Below the pieces are notes generated by a model, which had not been told where the DNA came from, ran no database searches, and saw only the letters and a list, made by a program, of their open reading frames with translations. Positions 1 to 12,700 of a stretch of 64,000 nt of DNA are shown one piece after another. Origin of the DNA: Crossaster papposus (lineage: Eukaryota; Echinodermata; Asteroidea; Velatida; Solasteridae); assembly GCA_037893245.1 (NCBI GenBank), contig JBAIAA010000252.1:402501-466500 (forward strand), in the 5' to 3' direction. Numbering within the stretch: position 1 is the stretch's first letter; each line of letters starts with the position of its first letter. A program made the translations under genes and the position numbers.

Positions 1-1008
1 GCATTTGCAAATGTCACAAAATAAAACAACTTGATAGCCGACTATTGTAAAAAAAAAATTAAACTTTTTTCATACACCCCCCCCCCCCCCCCAATTTTAT
101 ACCCAGTATACTGCAGTACAATATGTGGCAAAGGCTACCCCCTCTTGTCTACATACCCTATACCGCCTATGATATATCCCCATACCTCATATAGACAAAA
201 TACATCCCCGATTAATTATAACACTAACAGTCCTCAATCCTCCAAAATCAAAATCAATATGCGACCTGCTCCCACAAAACCCGACACAAGTGTTTTTTTT
301 TTTAAAGTGAGATATTGTTATTTCCATTCAGTACACATCTTCAGCTTTCATTTGTTATTAAAAGTACCTTTATACCATACACACTTCCAATTTTATGAGG
401 ATTTTAAGACTGCGTGTACACGCGATTCTATAGGAATCAAGTTAAATAACAATATCTGACTTAAAAAAAAACCACTTATGTCTGGTTTTGTGGGAGCAGG
501 TGACATACATGTACATGTATGGTGTTCACACACCATAGACAGTTGGGGTTGAAACCTAAAATAAATTGCTGAGGTTTTGGCAGCATAATGGTCATTAAAA
601 AAGAGGTTACATATCTGTTAAATATCTGTATGCAATACATAGTCAAAACAATTTTTAAAGGCAATTGTCAGATTTCCTTACTTGATAATTTGCAGATGTC
701 TATAAACTCCACTGTTTCATCTGAAAGAAATCTAGATATCAGACTACAAGAACAACTCTTTGTGTTGGTATTTCTAACATACATGAATATAACACGCAGC
801 AGTGCCACAATATTTACAAAAAAATATGAAACCCCTTAACCCATCCCTTTAACAAAATTACAACAAAAGCAAATGGTGTACACAACCTTTAACATTACTA
901 CTACATGTATAGACAAGAGGATGGTAACAGAGCCATGACAATTATTATGCAGCCTTGACATCATACTCATAGCCTCTATAATAATGATACAAAAACCGAC
1001 TCAGAGAA
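1..1008. other. AT-rich non-coding DNA
   Basis: No convincing gene. It holds a C16 run at 77-92, several short T runs and TACATGTA palindromes. The open frames here are short, of low complexity and resemble nothing I recognise. Confidence 0.6.
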
Positions 1009-1236
1009 GTGATTAGTAGCATCCGATATCACAGTAATGCAAGAGACGAATTACAAAACTCGGGTTTGGATAACAGGTGATGAGTATATGATCACACAGT
1101 GATGCTAGAGATGAGTCGCGCAACTCAGGCTTGGGTGACAGCTGATTAGTATCCTCTGACATCACAGTGATGCAAAAAGTAACAGTACTCGGGCTTGGAT
1201 GACAGGTTTTTAGTAGCCTCTGACATGACAGAATCA
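1009..1236. repeat. Minisatellite, about 65-bp period, 3.4 copies
   Basis: A diverged unit of about 64-68 bp repeats head to tail. Each copy carries a TTAGTAGC/TTAGTATC block, a CACAGTGATGC block and an ACTCGGGCTTGGATGACAGG-like block. Copies start near 1012, 1080, 1145 and 1209; the last is partial. Confidence 0.75.
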
Positions 1237-1311
1237 TTATTCACTTTCAGATGAGTAGGATTTTTCTTAATATTACGGGTGTATCCTACTATTAAATACA
1301 GCACATAAATG

Positions 1312-4290
1312 AACAGTCAGCCCCCTATATTAGCCAAAATGTTCACCTTTGTCTATAAAGCATGATATTTGGCACACATGTAGAGTGATGTATTTAAAGC
1401 AAATTATTAGATATTGAGCCCTCTGGAATTCTGTGCAGGAGAGCCGTGGTGGCCTTTTTTCAAAATGGCGGCCATTTAGTATTGAAGTGATAGGGGGTTA
1501 TGTGAATATTTACACCCTTATTCGTCATATTATTCCTAAACAAGTCTATGCAAGTGCTCAAAATATTGGACCATAGTACACAAATATAATTTGGTCAAAA
1601 GCAATCAGTATGACTGACATTTTTTTTAAAGGGCCGCCATTTAGTATTGTAATAATAGAGTTTTATTGAATTTATGTGTTCTTATTTTGTCTTAACTAGT
1701 CTAATCGAGGTTCAAAACATTAGGCCAGCATAAAACAAAACAATATGTAAAAAACGTTATTATGGCGGCTATTTTAAATAAAAATGGCCCCTATTCTGAT
1801 TAACAGGGTATAGGGTTTGTGTAGAAACGTGCATCAATATCATAATTTATTTGGCTTATTAATTAGAATATAAAAATTATGGGAATGGGGTTGGGATGGA
1901 AAAGTGTCATTTATTCTGTCCACATCAATCATTATTATGGCAGCTTTTTTCCCAAAATGGCCACCATAGAGTTTCATTGTCATAGAGGTACCTGCACAGA
2001 TATGGCAGTGATCGTTTTTTGCCGTATAGCATATCTTATTCAATGCTAATTCATGTGGTTGCCTCTCACTGCCACATGAATTGATCAACAGTCAAGCAGG
2101 TTGGTGATGAAGTGGAATAATTCCACTTTGTTGTTGTCCACACACAGAAAGCTCTGGCAGTTTCCTGGGATTGTTGCTGACTCAACAACATGCCGTCGCA
2201 CACCTTTTCCACGTTTTCCCCGGGTCAAGGATTTCAATGAATTAGCCAAGTAGCTGTCCCACACAAGATCAACGTGGTGAGCATATTGAAACTGTCGTAC
2301 AATGTATGGGATGAAGATCTGGTGTGTATATTCCTCAAATGTCTTGGATGTACCAGGCTTCAACATCTGAGTGATTGTAGCCCCATCAAGGATAACAGCC
2401 GTGGCAGGAGGAGGCTCTGGTTGTGCTTTAGCACAATTATTGAGGCGCAACAACAGATCACTTTTTGCTCCTGTGTGAAGTTTCCCTAAATCAGACAGGG
2501 CAGGTGGGCTTGCTTGATTCTCATGTCTGAAGAATTCTTCCAGATTTCCATCACGGGTTTGACAACTGATGTAGAATCGAGAGAAGAGCTTTAGATCTGC
2601 CTCCTTTTTAGTAATCTGTAGCTTTCCCTTTGCTGGCCTGCATGGAACAGTATTGAACAGATGTAGTTTGTTGCGATAGATAGCCTCATCAAGCCTTTTA
2701 TTTTGTTGCAGGATACAGTCATTGACAAAGGTCTCAAACTGCTGCTGGTCGAATTGTTTAGCAGTACGCACTGTCTCCACAATGGCAGGGTCAGCTATTT
2801 CCTTGGTGTCAAGGACTAGAAGGTCCCGACTATCTTCCTCAAAAGGGTTTTCTAGATCTTTAAAAGCCACAAGTACATGTAGTGCCTGAACATCTTTTGC
2901 GAATGATTTATGCACGCTTGCTGTCTGTTCATGGTGAAAAATTTCATTGTGGGAGTGCTGGTGAACATTCTTATCCTCAAATTGAACCACTGTTCTTGCA
3001 ACCTCTGGACCAGACATCATCTGTCAGGTCTACAGCTCCTCCATCGCCTTTGATGATGGCATTGTTCTGTTCATGTGCTTGGTCGATGGGGATAGCAGAG
3101 AAGACCCTCTTTTTTTTTCTGGGCAGTGAAGTGGCCTGCGCTGAATTCCCTGTAGACATCTGGATGTTTGTTTGGTAGTTCCATCATATCATGAAGATGA
3201 ACCGCTATCCACCGAGCATAGTTTGTGGGGTCTAGTGCAAAGAACCAGGGACGTTCTGTCAGGGAATCCAGATACATCTCGTTCCAGTGACAGAACTGTT
3301 GCCCATAATTGGAAGTGTGGATAATCCTTTTCTCTCACGTTGCACCAGAATTCAAAGTCAACAAGCACCTGATCAATGTCATCATTGGTGCAGCAGTATT
3401 TGGCATACTACAAAGGCGCGTCTTTGTAGTATGTACAGGCCGGTGGCTGTTTGGTGCGCTCTCCGTATGTGTGTGACAAGTGTCATTAAATTGTTCATTT
3501 CTCTACTACAATACAACCAAGGCTATACCACAAAAACACTGATCATGAAGTTACATAATGGCCACACAGAGAGGGGTATAGGCTGCCTTGATGATATATC
3601 CAGATGTCCGGAGGAGTGAAAGTATTTGTAACTACCGGGATTAGGTGTGGAATGTGAGAGACCTGAGAGAAAAGTTATGTTTATGTGGAGATTAATGAAA
3701 CATATAATCTCTCACTGTTCTATTCCCAATAAATGTCAAACAACTGCATGGTCTTGTTGTTCCTTATTTAAATCTTGTAGCCTAAGATGCTGATCAAAAT
3801 TACACCCCCACCCCCACCCCCGACATGTTGATTGTACTCATCGATGTACAATGTATTTAGTCCATGTCACCAAGAAGTCTGTGCAAGACATATTTGTAGC
3901 TATTGATACAGTATAGAGCTATAAAGAAAATTATGGCATATACTGTATCTCTACAATACTGAGTAGCGGCCGTTTTTATTGAAAATGGCCGCCATATTGT
4001 TTTTGACATATTTACATTTTTTTGAACATTATACTGGCCCAATGTTTTGAACATTGAATAGACTAGTTAGAACAGTAATAACTGATATACATGTATTCAA
4101 TACAATTAACTTAATTATTACAATACCAAATGGCGGCCATTTTGAAAATATGGCTGCTCTGCTTGGCAAAATTCTAGAGGGCTCAATATCCAGATTTGCT
4201 TAAACTACCTTTTTCTACATATGTACCAAATGTCATGCTTTTAGACAAAAGTGAACAACTGTTCAGCTATGCCGCTGGACTATTCTCTGT
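1312..4290. mobile_element. Degenerate element with long terminal inverted arms
   Basis: The left arm (about 1340-1805) reappears inverted at about 3950-4265. Shared landmarks in the same order are TTCACCTTTGTCTA, AAAGCATGATATTTGG, ATATTGAGCCCTCT, TTCAAAATGGCGGCCATTT, ACTAGTCTA, TTCAAAACATTAGGCCAG and a second ATGGCGGC block. The left arm has an extra stretch of about 150 bp between two copies of the GGCGGCCATTTAGTATTG motif. Between the arms lies a broken minus-strand gene (2085-3440). The outer limits are fuzzy and no clear target-site duplication was found. Long arms plus a central gene fit a TIR DNA transposon of unassigned superfamily; the divergence of the arms indicates an old copy. 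Confidence 0.65.
2085..3440 (-). pseudogene. Broken copy of a dispersed invertebrate repeat-borne gene
   Basis: The longest surviving frame is 311 codons. It and neighbouring minus-strand pieces show motifs I recognise from a large, uncharacterised protein family of cnidarians, echinoderms and molluscs: ALDPTNYARW, IPIDQAHEQNN, KGDGGAV, VSGPEVAR-like MMSGPEVAR, ILDGATITQMLKPG, LVWDSYLANSLK and RGKRGKGVRRHVV. The family's usual C-terminal part, which follows the VDNNKVELFHF-like motif, is missing, so the copy is truncated as well as broken; I count roughly three breaks. It sits between inverted arms, which suggests the family is carried by a transposable element. Its biochemical function is not known to me. 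Treated as a fossil and not reconstructed. Confidence 0.7.
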
Positions 4291-4750
4291 ATCAGTTGTC
4301 ATCAAAAATGTCAAGACATCTGGGTTGTTTTATAATAAACGGTGTCCATTTTTGGTGTCCCAGTTACATGTGACATACATTTTTGCAAATTACAATGTAG
4401 AACATTTTCTTTAATGTCTTCTAGATGTTTTTCTAGAATGATTATGTGAAGCAATGTACCTGCCAAGAATATTGTGAAGTCATTTTTAATTAATGATAAT
4501 TTAAACCAAAAATATCACCTTTTTTTATTCCGTAATGAGCCATCTGTCTCAATGGTGTTCCCAAACTTACTTGTTCTTACCATTAAAGGCAACTTGTATA
4601 CTCAGTCCAAAGCCCATATTTGATACCTGTACTATGCTAATTGCTTAGGCGTCACTGTACCACCAGTTATCCTCAATTACATCAAGTAATTGTAATACAT
4701 TGATACTGGACAGATGGAATGTTCCAAAACTGCGAAGTTATATGTTTAAT
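4291..4750. other. Non-coding spacer
   Basis: AT-rich unique-looking DNA between the inverted-arm element and the 89-bp minisatellite. No gene or site recognised. Confidence 0.5.
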
Positions 4751-4751
4751 G

Positions 4752-6240
4752 AGAACTGGTTAAATGTCACGGCTGTGGATGTGACGATGCTCCACAGTTA
4801 TAGTGAGTGATATGGTCATCATCTAGTGATAACCAGGACTGGAAAAATGTCACATACAGGCTGCACAGCTGTTGGTCTGACAATGATCCTACATAGTTAT
4901 AGTAAGCGATAGTTATCATCCAGTGATGACCACGATAGATGAAAATATTAAACAAAGCTGTAGATTTATAGTGAGTGATAGTCATCATCCACTGATGACC
5001 AGGAGGACTGATGACCAGGCGGACTTGTAAATTATCACATGGCTGTAGATGTGATGACGATACTCCACAGTTATAGTGAATGGCGGTCATCATCCACTGA
5101 TGACCAGGCAGACTTGTAAATTATCACATGGCTGTAGATGTGACGACGATGCTCCACAGTTATAGTGAGTGGTGGTCATCATCCACCGATGACCAGGCAG
5201 ACTGGTGAAATGTCACATGGCTGTAGATGTGACGACGATACTCCCCAATTATAGTGAGTGGCGGTCATCATCCACTGATGACCAGGAGGACTTGTAAATT
5301 ATCACATGGCTGTAGATGTGACGACGATGCTCCACAGTTATAGTGAATGGCGGTCATCATCCACTGATGACCAGGCAGACTTGTAAATTATCACATAGCT
5401 GTAGATGTGACGACGATGCTCCACAGTTATAGTGAGTGGTGGTCATCATCCACCGATGACCAGGCAGACTGGTGAAATTATCACATGGCTGTAGATGTGA
5501 CGACGATGCTCCACAGTTATAGTGAATGGCGGTCATCATCCACTGATGACCAGGAGGACTAGTAACATATCACATGGCTGTAGATGTGACGACAATGGTC
5601 CACAGTTATAGTGAGTGATGGTCATCATCCAGCAATGACCAGGAGGACTTGAGTGAAATGTCACACAGCTGTAGATGTGACGACAATGTTCCACAGTTAT
5701 AGTGAGTAATGGTCATCAGCCACTTAGGACCAGGAGGACTGGTGAAATATTACAGTGCTGTAGATTTGACGACGATACTCCACAGTTATAGTGAATCGCG
5801 GTCGCCATCCAGTGATGACCAGGAGGACTGGTGAAACGTCACAGCTGTGAATGTGACGACGATATTCCGCAGTTATAGTGAGTGATGGTCATCATCCAGT
5901 GATGAACAGGAGGACTGATTAAATGTCACAGCTGTGGATGTGACGATGCTCCACATTTATAGTGAGTGATGGTGACGGGTCATCATCCAGTGATGACCAG
6001 GAGGACAGGTGAAATGTCACAGCTGTGGATGTGTCAGTGACAGTAATTTTTTCATCTGGTGATGACTGGTGAAATGTCACACAGAGCTGTGGATGTGACA
6101 ACGATTCTCCACAGTTGTGGTGGTCATCATCCACGTGATGACCAGAAGGATTAGTGAAATACTACACACAGTTATGGATGTCATGATGCTACATATGTAT
6201 ATAGTTAGTCAGTAATGGTCGTAATCTAGTGATGACGAAA
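4752..6240. repeat. Minisatellite, 89-bp period, about 16 copies
   Basis: The marker TCCACAGTTATAGTGA recurs at about 5064, 5153, 5242 (variant), 5331, 5420, 5510, 5599 and 5690, giving a period of 89-91 bp. Each unit also carries a GTCATCATCCA block, a TGATGACCAGGAGGACT block and a CTGTAGATGTGACGACGAT block. Copies at 5060-5560 are nearly identical and both edges are more diverged, as expected for arrays homogenised from the centre. It lies on the 3' side of the Helitron gene (transcribed leftward), where Helentron-type elements often carry minisatellites, so it may belong to that element. Confidence 0.9.
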
Positions 6241-6284
6241 TCTAAATCTAGTGGTGAGGAGGACAGAGGAATTGTGACACATTT

Positions 6285-6625
6285 TGTTTTCCCTCCTTGT
6301 TAACCAAACTATTTATCCACTTTTTTTATCATATGTATCCTCCTCGTTGACCACCCTATTTATCTTCATTGTTGAGTGTTGACCCTAATATTTATCATTC
6401 TTATTTATCATTCTTAGTTACCATAATATTTACCCTTGTTAGTTGCCATACTATTTCGTCATTATTTTTATTAATTCATACATGTGATGATACTATTTCA
6501 TTGGTCTTGTTTGTCACGCTACATGTATTTTGTCATTCTCAGTTACCATGCACATTTTATTATTTTAATATCTTTTTGGTAACCTAATTCCATCATCTTT
6601 TAATATGGTAACACTGTTGTTTAAT
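6285..6625. repeat. Loose repeat of GTTACCATACTATTTATC-like units
   Basis: Degenerate copies of a motif of roughly 35-40 bp, with GTTACCAT or GTTGACC followed by ACTATTTATCATT and TCATTCTT, follow each other up to the Helitron stop codon region. Divergence is high; copy number about 7-9. Confidence 0.5.
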
Positions 6626-6713
6626 TTCACATTTCATTGTAAGTGTTTCTATCCTTGTTTCACAATTGTTTGATAAATTGGGTTGTATATGTATTTTGTT
6701 CATACAAGTAAAA

Positions 6714-9700
6714 TTACAACCGAATGATAACTGCCTCATGGTAGCTGTAGTAAGTTGGATTAATATGCACATGAATATCTTCTACATTTTTTACATAAAC
6801 ATGATCAAGTAAAGTAGCTTTTTCAGTTGTTGCTCGACTTAAACACTGCTTATATCCGTGATTATCCATCAGTGTTTTTACATGAGATTCTTTTTTCATT
6901 ATATCTTCATTAAAATCCCCCATAACAATGCACGAGTTTGAAATCTTGTGTATCTCATTCAATAACATTTTAAGAACCTGTACAAATTCCTTTAATGTAT
7001 AGGATGGGGGTCGATAAACTATTACAACAACTGATGACACATTTGAAATTGCATGTAACTGAAATGCAATATATTCAAGATTGTTGATTGGCAAATGTAT
7101 CCTACTAAACACTCTGTTCTTTTTGCCACACACAGCTACACCTCCACGACTCTGTTCTTTTAACATACATGACACATGGCTGGCGTTATCATAGGATATG
7201 CTTCTTGGTTGATGATACCATGTGTAATCACTCATATCCATATCACAATCAAAGTCTTTGTCAGTCCATGTTTCTGTCAGGCAAATAAAATCACATGACA
7301 TCATTTCATTATTAGCTTTCAAATCCATTGCATGTGCGTGAAGTCCTTGAATATTATGCATAGCAATACTTGTGTTATAACAGTCATCATCCTTGATTTC
7401 ATTGTTATCAATATACAATGCCATTTTACTCATTGCGTCAGCAACTGCCTCGTTACAATAGATATATTTCTCATCAAACCCTTCTATCACAAGACCATTC
7501 AAAGAAACTACTCTACTCAAACTAACATATGCTTGTCCTGCTGAAAATGTACGTGTCAGACACACCACTGCCTTGTCCAAACTCATGCCTTGCACCTTAT
7601 GAGCTGTACATGCCCAGGCTAACTTCAGAGGGAACTGGTGTCTCACACACTGTTTATTAAAACTGTCTTCCACCATTTCAATACTGACAGTGTCAACATC
7701 ATTACCAGAGGACTGTTGTTTTAGTTTTAAACCAATATTCTCATTATCAAATTTAACTTTAATGGACTTAGGTGACTGAGCATCATTAGATAACATGACA
7801 ATGTCGATTACGGTACCGAAGACGCCATTAACAAGTCCATCAGAAACGTCAAGATTCCTTGTAAGCATGACTCTAGCACCAACACCAAGCCATAGAAAAT
7901 CAGGTAAATTAGTGTTCGAAGATTTCTTAACTGTTTTTTTTAATGGTATCATTTTCCCACTTTTGGCATCTTTCTGAAAATCTTTAGCAACGACACACGT
8001 TTTTATGGAATCCGAACATTTAGCAAAAAGAGTCTGTGTGTTGTACTCATCCACCTCCTTATTGCATGGGTAAATATGCACAGCATCAGTCCAATTTTCT
8101 CCAGTCTCACGTGATTGTAGCAGTTTCTTATCATCACTTTGTAAACTTTCCTTTTTCTTTCTGATGCGTAATCTATTCAACACCTCGGCAAACTTTGCAT
8201 CATCCTTTTGTCTCATTATGTCAGTCAGTTCTACTTTGCAAAAGTTATCATTCCACAAATCAGTTGTAAAACCAGTCTGATACAAAGATTTTCCTTTTAC
8301 TGGAGGTAACTGATAAAAATCACCAACCGCTAATACGCTGACATTTCCAAAGGGATTATGATTTTGTGATTGTTTTACCTGTCGGAGACGACCATGAATG
8401 TAGCACAAGAGTTTATGACTCACCATTGAAATCTCATCAACAATCAAAATCTGTAGTTGCCTTAATTTATGCCGCAGTGTACTAATCTTCTCCTCACCAA
8501 GTGGTTGATATGGCAATCTCGCATTTGTAGTAATTGACAAAGCACTGTGAATTGTCGAACCATGGATATTATATGCAGCAACACCTGTAGGGGCTGTAAG
8601 TAACACTGATACATCATCAGGATTCTCCATCATTCTTCCAAAATGTCTTGTTGCTTCATAGTAGATACACTTTATCAAATGACTTTTCCCTGTACCAGCT
8701 CCACCAGTAACAAATACACGAAACGGTTCAGGATTTTCACCATTGACTTTGTCTAAACACCATTGCCTTACTTTGTAAAATACTTCTTTTTGTTTAACAT
8801 TGAGACACCTCATCAAATTCATTGCTTCTTGTTTGGATACATTTAGTCTGTGTGGCTCAATAGTACATTTTACACTATCATCTTTTATAGATTTTAAATC
8901 AGGAATATCAGAATCACTGTCACCATCTTCCACTTGTTCTTTTTGTTTTCCTGCACATTCAAGTCTTTCCATTTCAGCTTCGGGAGCTATCAATGCCCAA
9001 GCATCTTCTTGTGGACCATACTTCTCCAACATTTCCTCAGCTTCATCTACAGCCTCAGCACTAGCTTCATACAATGATCGGTTATTTCCCACAATATTTT
9101 TGACAAGTTTTAATACACCACAGATCTTAATACTGCCATTGCTATAAAATTCTTCATAAGATTCAAACTGCTGTGGTTTCAACTGAACATCAACACGATA
9201 TGGAAGATACAATTGCAGGATACTTTGATAGTACTTCTCAGGACATTTTTCAGCTGAAAATCTAGGAAATCGTATAACTGCTGGATCAGTTCGACTACGT
9301 TTCTGTATGTGTCCTAAACCATTCTTTAATTTATATATTGGAGAACGACTTGTTTTAACTATATTAGTATATATGACTCTATAATCAGAGCAAAAAGTTG
9401 CCAAGCACATTGTTTCAAAGATATCAATTTTTGGTCTTGCTAGGTATCTATCAATTCTGCTAGTCATCCAAATACTATCATCTTCATCACATGTTCTTTG
9501 AATAATACTGAGTGGCTTGCTCATTCTAATTGGATTTTCACCAACAGGTATAAATTCCACTTTCCGTGATCCTTCTTTCAATCTCAGATTACATACACGA
9601 TACACTGCTTCTTGTGCCGAGACCTCGCGATTATGCAAATACACACAACCAATTTGCTTCATACTCTGTCTAGCATCCAAGTTTCCTTTCTGTGCTTCAG

Positions 9701-12700
9701 CCTGAGCCTGTGACAACAGTATACTCATTTCACGTTCAGCTTTTGACATGTAAGATACCACATAGGCAACACAAGCGTAAGCATCACAAATGTACTGAAT
9801 ATCCATGTTTGCATTCCAACATCTTATCAAATGTGGATTGTATAAATTTACCCACACATCTTGTGGTCGTCTCTTATGAACTAAACTTGTTTTGCAACTT
9901 AATACATCGTTAGCGTTTTCAAAATCACTTTGCGTGATATTTACACTTGCAAATAATTCATTGGTTGTCATGTGTTCATTCTCAGGTTTCTGTATGGCAG
10001 TCCATATTGATTGTAGTAATTCCTTGGCCTTATTTTTTTCACTGCTTTCACCATCATTAGTTTCATTCTCATCACTACGTGTAGTTTCATTCTCATCACC
10101 TGTTGGCATAGGCTCTGTAATGAACGTTCGTTCAGATGGAGGTCTTGGGAAATTAAACCTGCACTCGGTACCCTTCTTCTTGCACGATTTTGAATGTTTT
10201 TTACTATGTACCTGCACATGACTGATGATTTCATTTAACTCTTTGTCTTGTTTTTCAGATGGCAAACTACAACTTATATATTTGTCAATAAACTTTACAA
10301 CCTTTTTGTTACTGTCATGTTCTAACTTTGGTGCATTTTCAATCCAGAAAAGACAATGTGTGTGTGGTGACCCTCTTTGCTGAAATTCTACTCTGTAAAA
10401 ATAGTCTTTGACTTTTCCGATGGGTTCTGCTCTAGACAGTATAACATCTCTGAGAAATGTATGGAATCGCTGATCAAACATTCTTGCAGCAGTAACAGGA
10501 TTACTTCTCAATATTGTACATTTCTCATTCCAGTCCAAATCTTTCACATCTCTAGAATCACCTTGTTGTCTCAGAATTGTATTGATTACTTCAGGCCATC
10601 GCATATCTGCTGCAGAAAATGAACAAAACCATGTAGGTATTCCCAGCTGCCTGATCATAGCTAAAACATCCTTCTGTGCTGCTTGCCAATATGGGGGTGT
10701 ACCACGGATAGGTTTGAGAAATTTATATCCACTGTCCGATTTCAAAATATCTTTTAACTGGTCCTTGTCATTAATCATCGAGGCATTTACTTTGTCACCG
10801 TTATACTTTTTATCACATCCTTTTCGCAATGCAATAGATACACTAGACATAACTTTCTGAATTTCTGCCAAATACTGAGCATAAAAAATGTATTGTGTAC
10901 TTTTTGCAAATCTGTTATCAACATTCATTAATCGATTATGCAAATATCTACCCAATGTTACCCTCACTTCACGTTCATCATCAAATATTGGTTGACCTAC
11001 TGGAAATAATGCTGGAAAGCATTTTGCCTCATTACCCTTTTCCATTAATATTCGAATTGGACTATTGCCTTCACATGGAGCCACACTCATTACATCATCA
11101 AAATATTGATCCAGTATTTCCTGTCCTATATTAGTTGGCTGCAAACAACTGTCTAATGCCATGCCTCGTAAACGATCATCATCGGTTTCCTCATCAGTTT
11201 CCTCATCAGTAACACTTTCATTATCGACTCCTTTCGCATCGTTTTCAGACTTGCACATTTCATCATTTTCTTCCTCACACAATGGAGTATCCCAATCAGG
11301 GTTTACTTCAATATGACTGAACCACTTATTGTTATACTGAAGATAACGTAAAGCATTCTCAACATTTTGTTTACTCACAAACTGATATTGATAATATCCT
11401 TTATAACTTAGTTTCCTCTTCAACTTTACACGGATCATCTGATCATTAGTTGCAGGCCTTGGTAGCGCTTTTACTGTGTCTGTTATATTTGAGGGCACAC
11501 AAACAATAGGGCCTCTAACACCATGTTGTCCACCCTTAGGTAATGCAACCATTTTAAGAAACGGGACGTTTATGGCTATGAGATGCTCTTCTAATGTATT
11601 CAAACAAGCCAATTCTTCAGGAATGTCCATCAGATTTAAATTATTCACACTTGCTTCAGCAGGCATTTTTTTAACCAGTAATTTCCTATGACATGTATAA
11701 CATATCCATAAACGTGATCTGCTTGATTGTGCAATCATACACCTCGATTCACAATGGTCATTGCAAGCATGTAGGTATTTGTTAGTGAAAACAATCTGGT
11801 CTTTGTATTTATCCATATTACACTTCACAACTTGCTTTTTAAACAACAGTTTATAACAGCAAGCACACACATACTCAGGTCCGTTAGATATGCTTTCTTT
11901 AAATGTCTTGATAACAAAAGCAATGTTAAGCCTTTTCGCTTTATCAATCATATTACGTCTGTTTTTCCTCTCTGCCATGTTTTTACGATAATTATTATTT
12001 GTTTTGTACTTTTTTTTTCCATATTGTATTAATTTTGTCCTGTAAAAAGTGATACATCTGTATTTATTTTTGATTTTTGCAATGAGCTTACTTTTGTACG
12101 AAGCGTTGCCATGGTATTTACATTTAGCTCTGTTAATTTTTGCCTGTCTGTAAGCAGCATCACTGTGATACTTTGTTTTTCCCTTGGTGATTAGTTTCTC
12201 TCTGTATTCAGCATTATCGCAATACTTTGTTTTCCCCTTAGTGATTAGCTTCGCTCTGTATTCAGCATTATCACAATACTTTGTTTTCCCCCTAGTGATT
12301 TTCTTCTCTTTATATTCCAAATTATCACGATACATTTTTCTCGCACTGTTTTTGGCCTTTTCTTTGAAGTCAGCATTATTACTATACTTTTCTTTTTGAT
12401 ATTTTAGAACATTAATTTTATGTGTCTCATTGTTATGATATCTTCTTTCTAAGTAATTTAATTTCTCTGTTTTAAAGGCACTGTCATTAGTGTACTTCTC
12501 TTTCAACAATTCCTTCTTCTTAGCTGCATTTTTGTTGTAGTTGTTTTGGTTATACATCTTTTTTTGTTGCTTTGGGTCATCCTTTTTTGGTTTATTCCCC
12601 TTCTGTACATACATTTCCTTACTTTTCTCTCTTTTCTTTTTTTGTTGTTGTTTTTTATTTGCTCGTTTTCGCCGTTTACCATTTAATTTTGTTGCTGATT

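Noticed and set aside
4752-6240. Short minus-strand frames in the 89-bp minisatellite
   Set aside because: A frame of about 108 codons simply follows the repeat unit and is interrupted in neighbouring copies.
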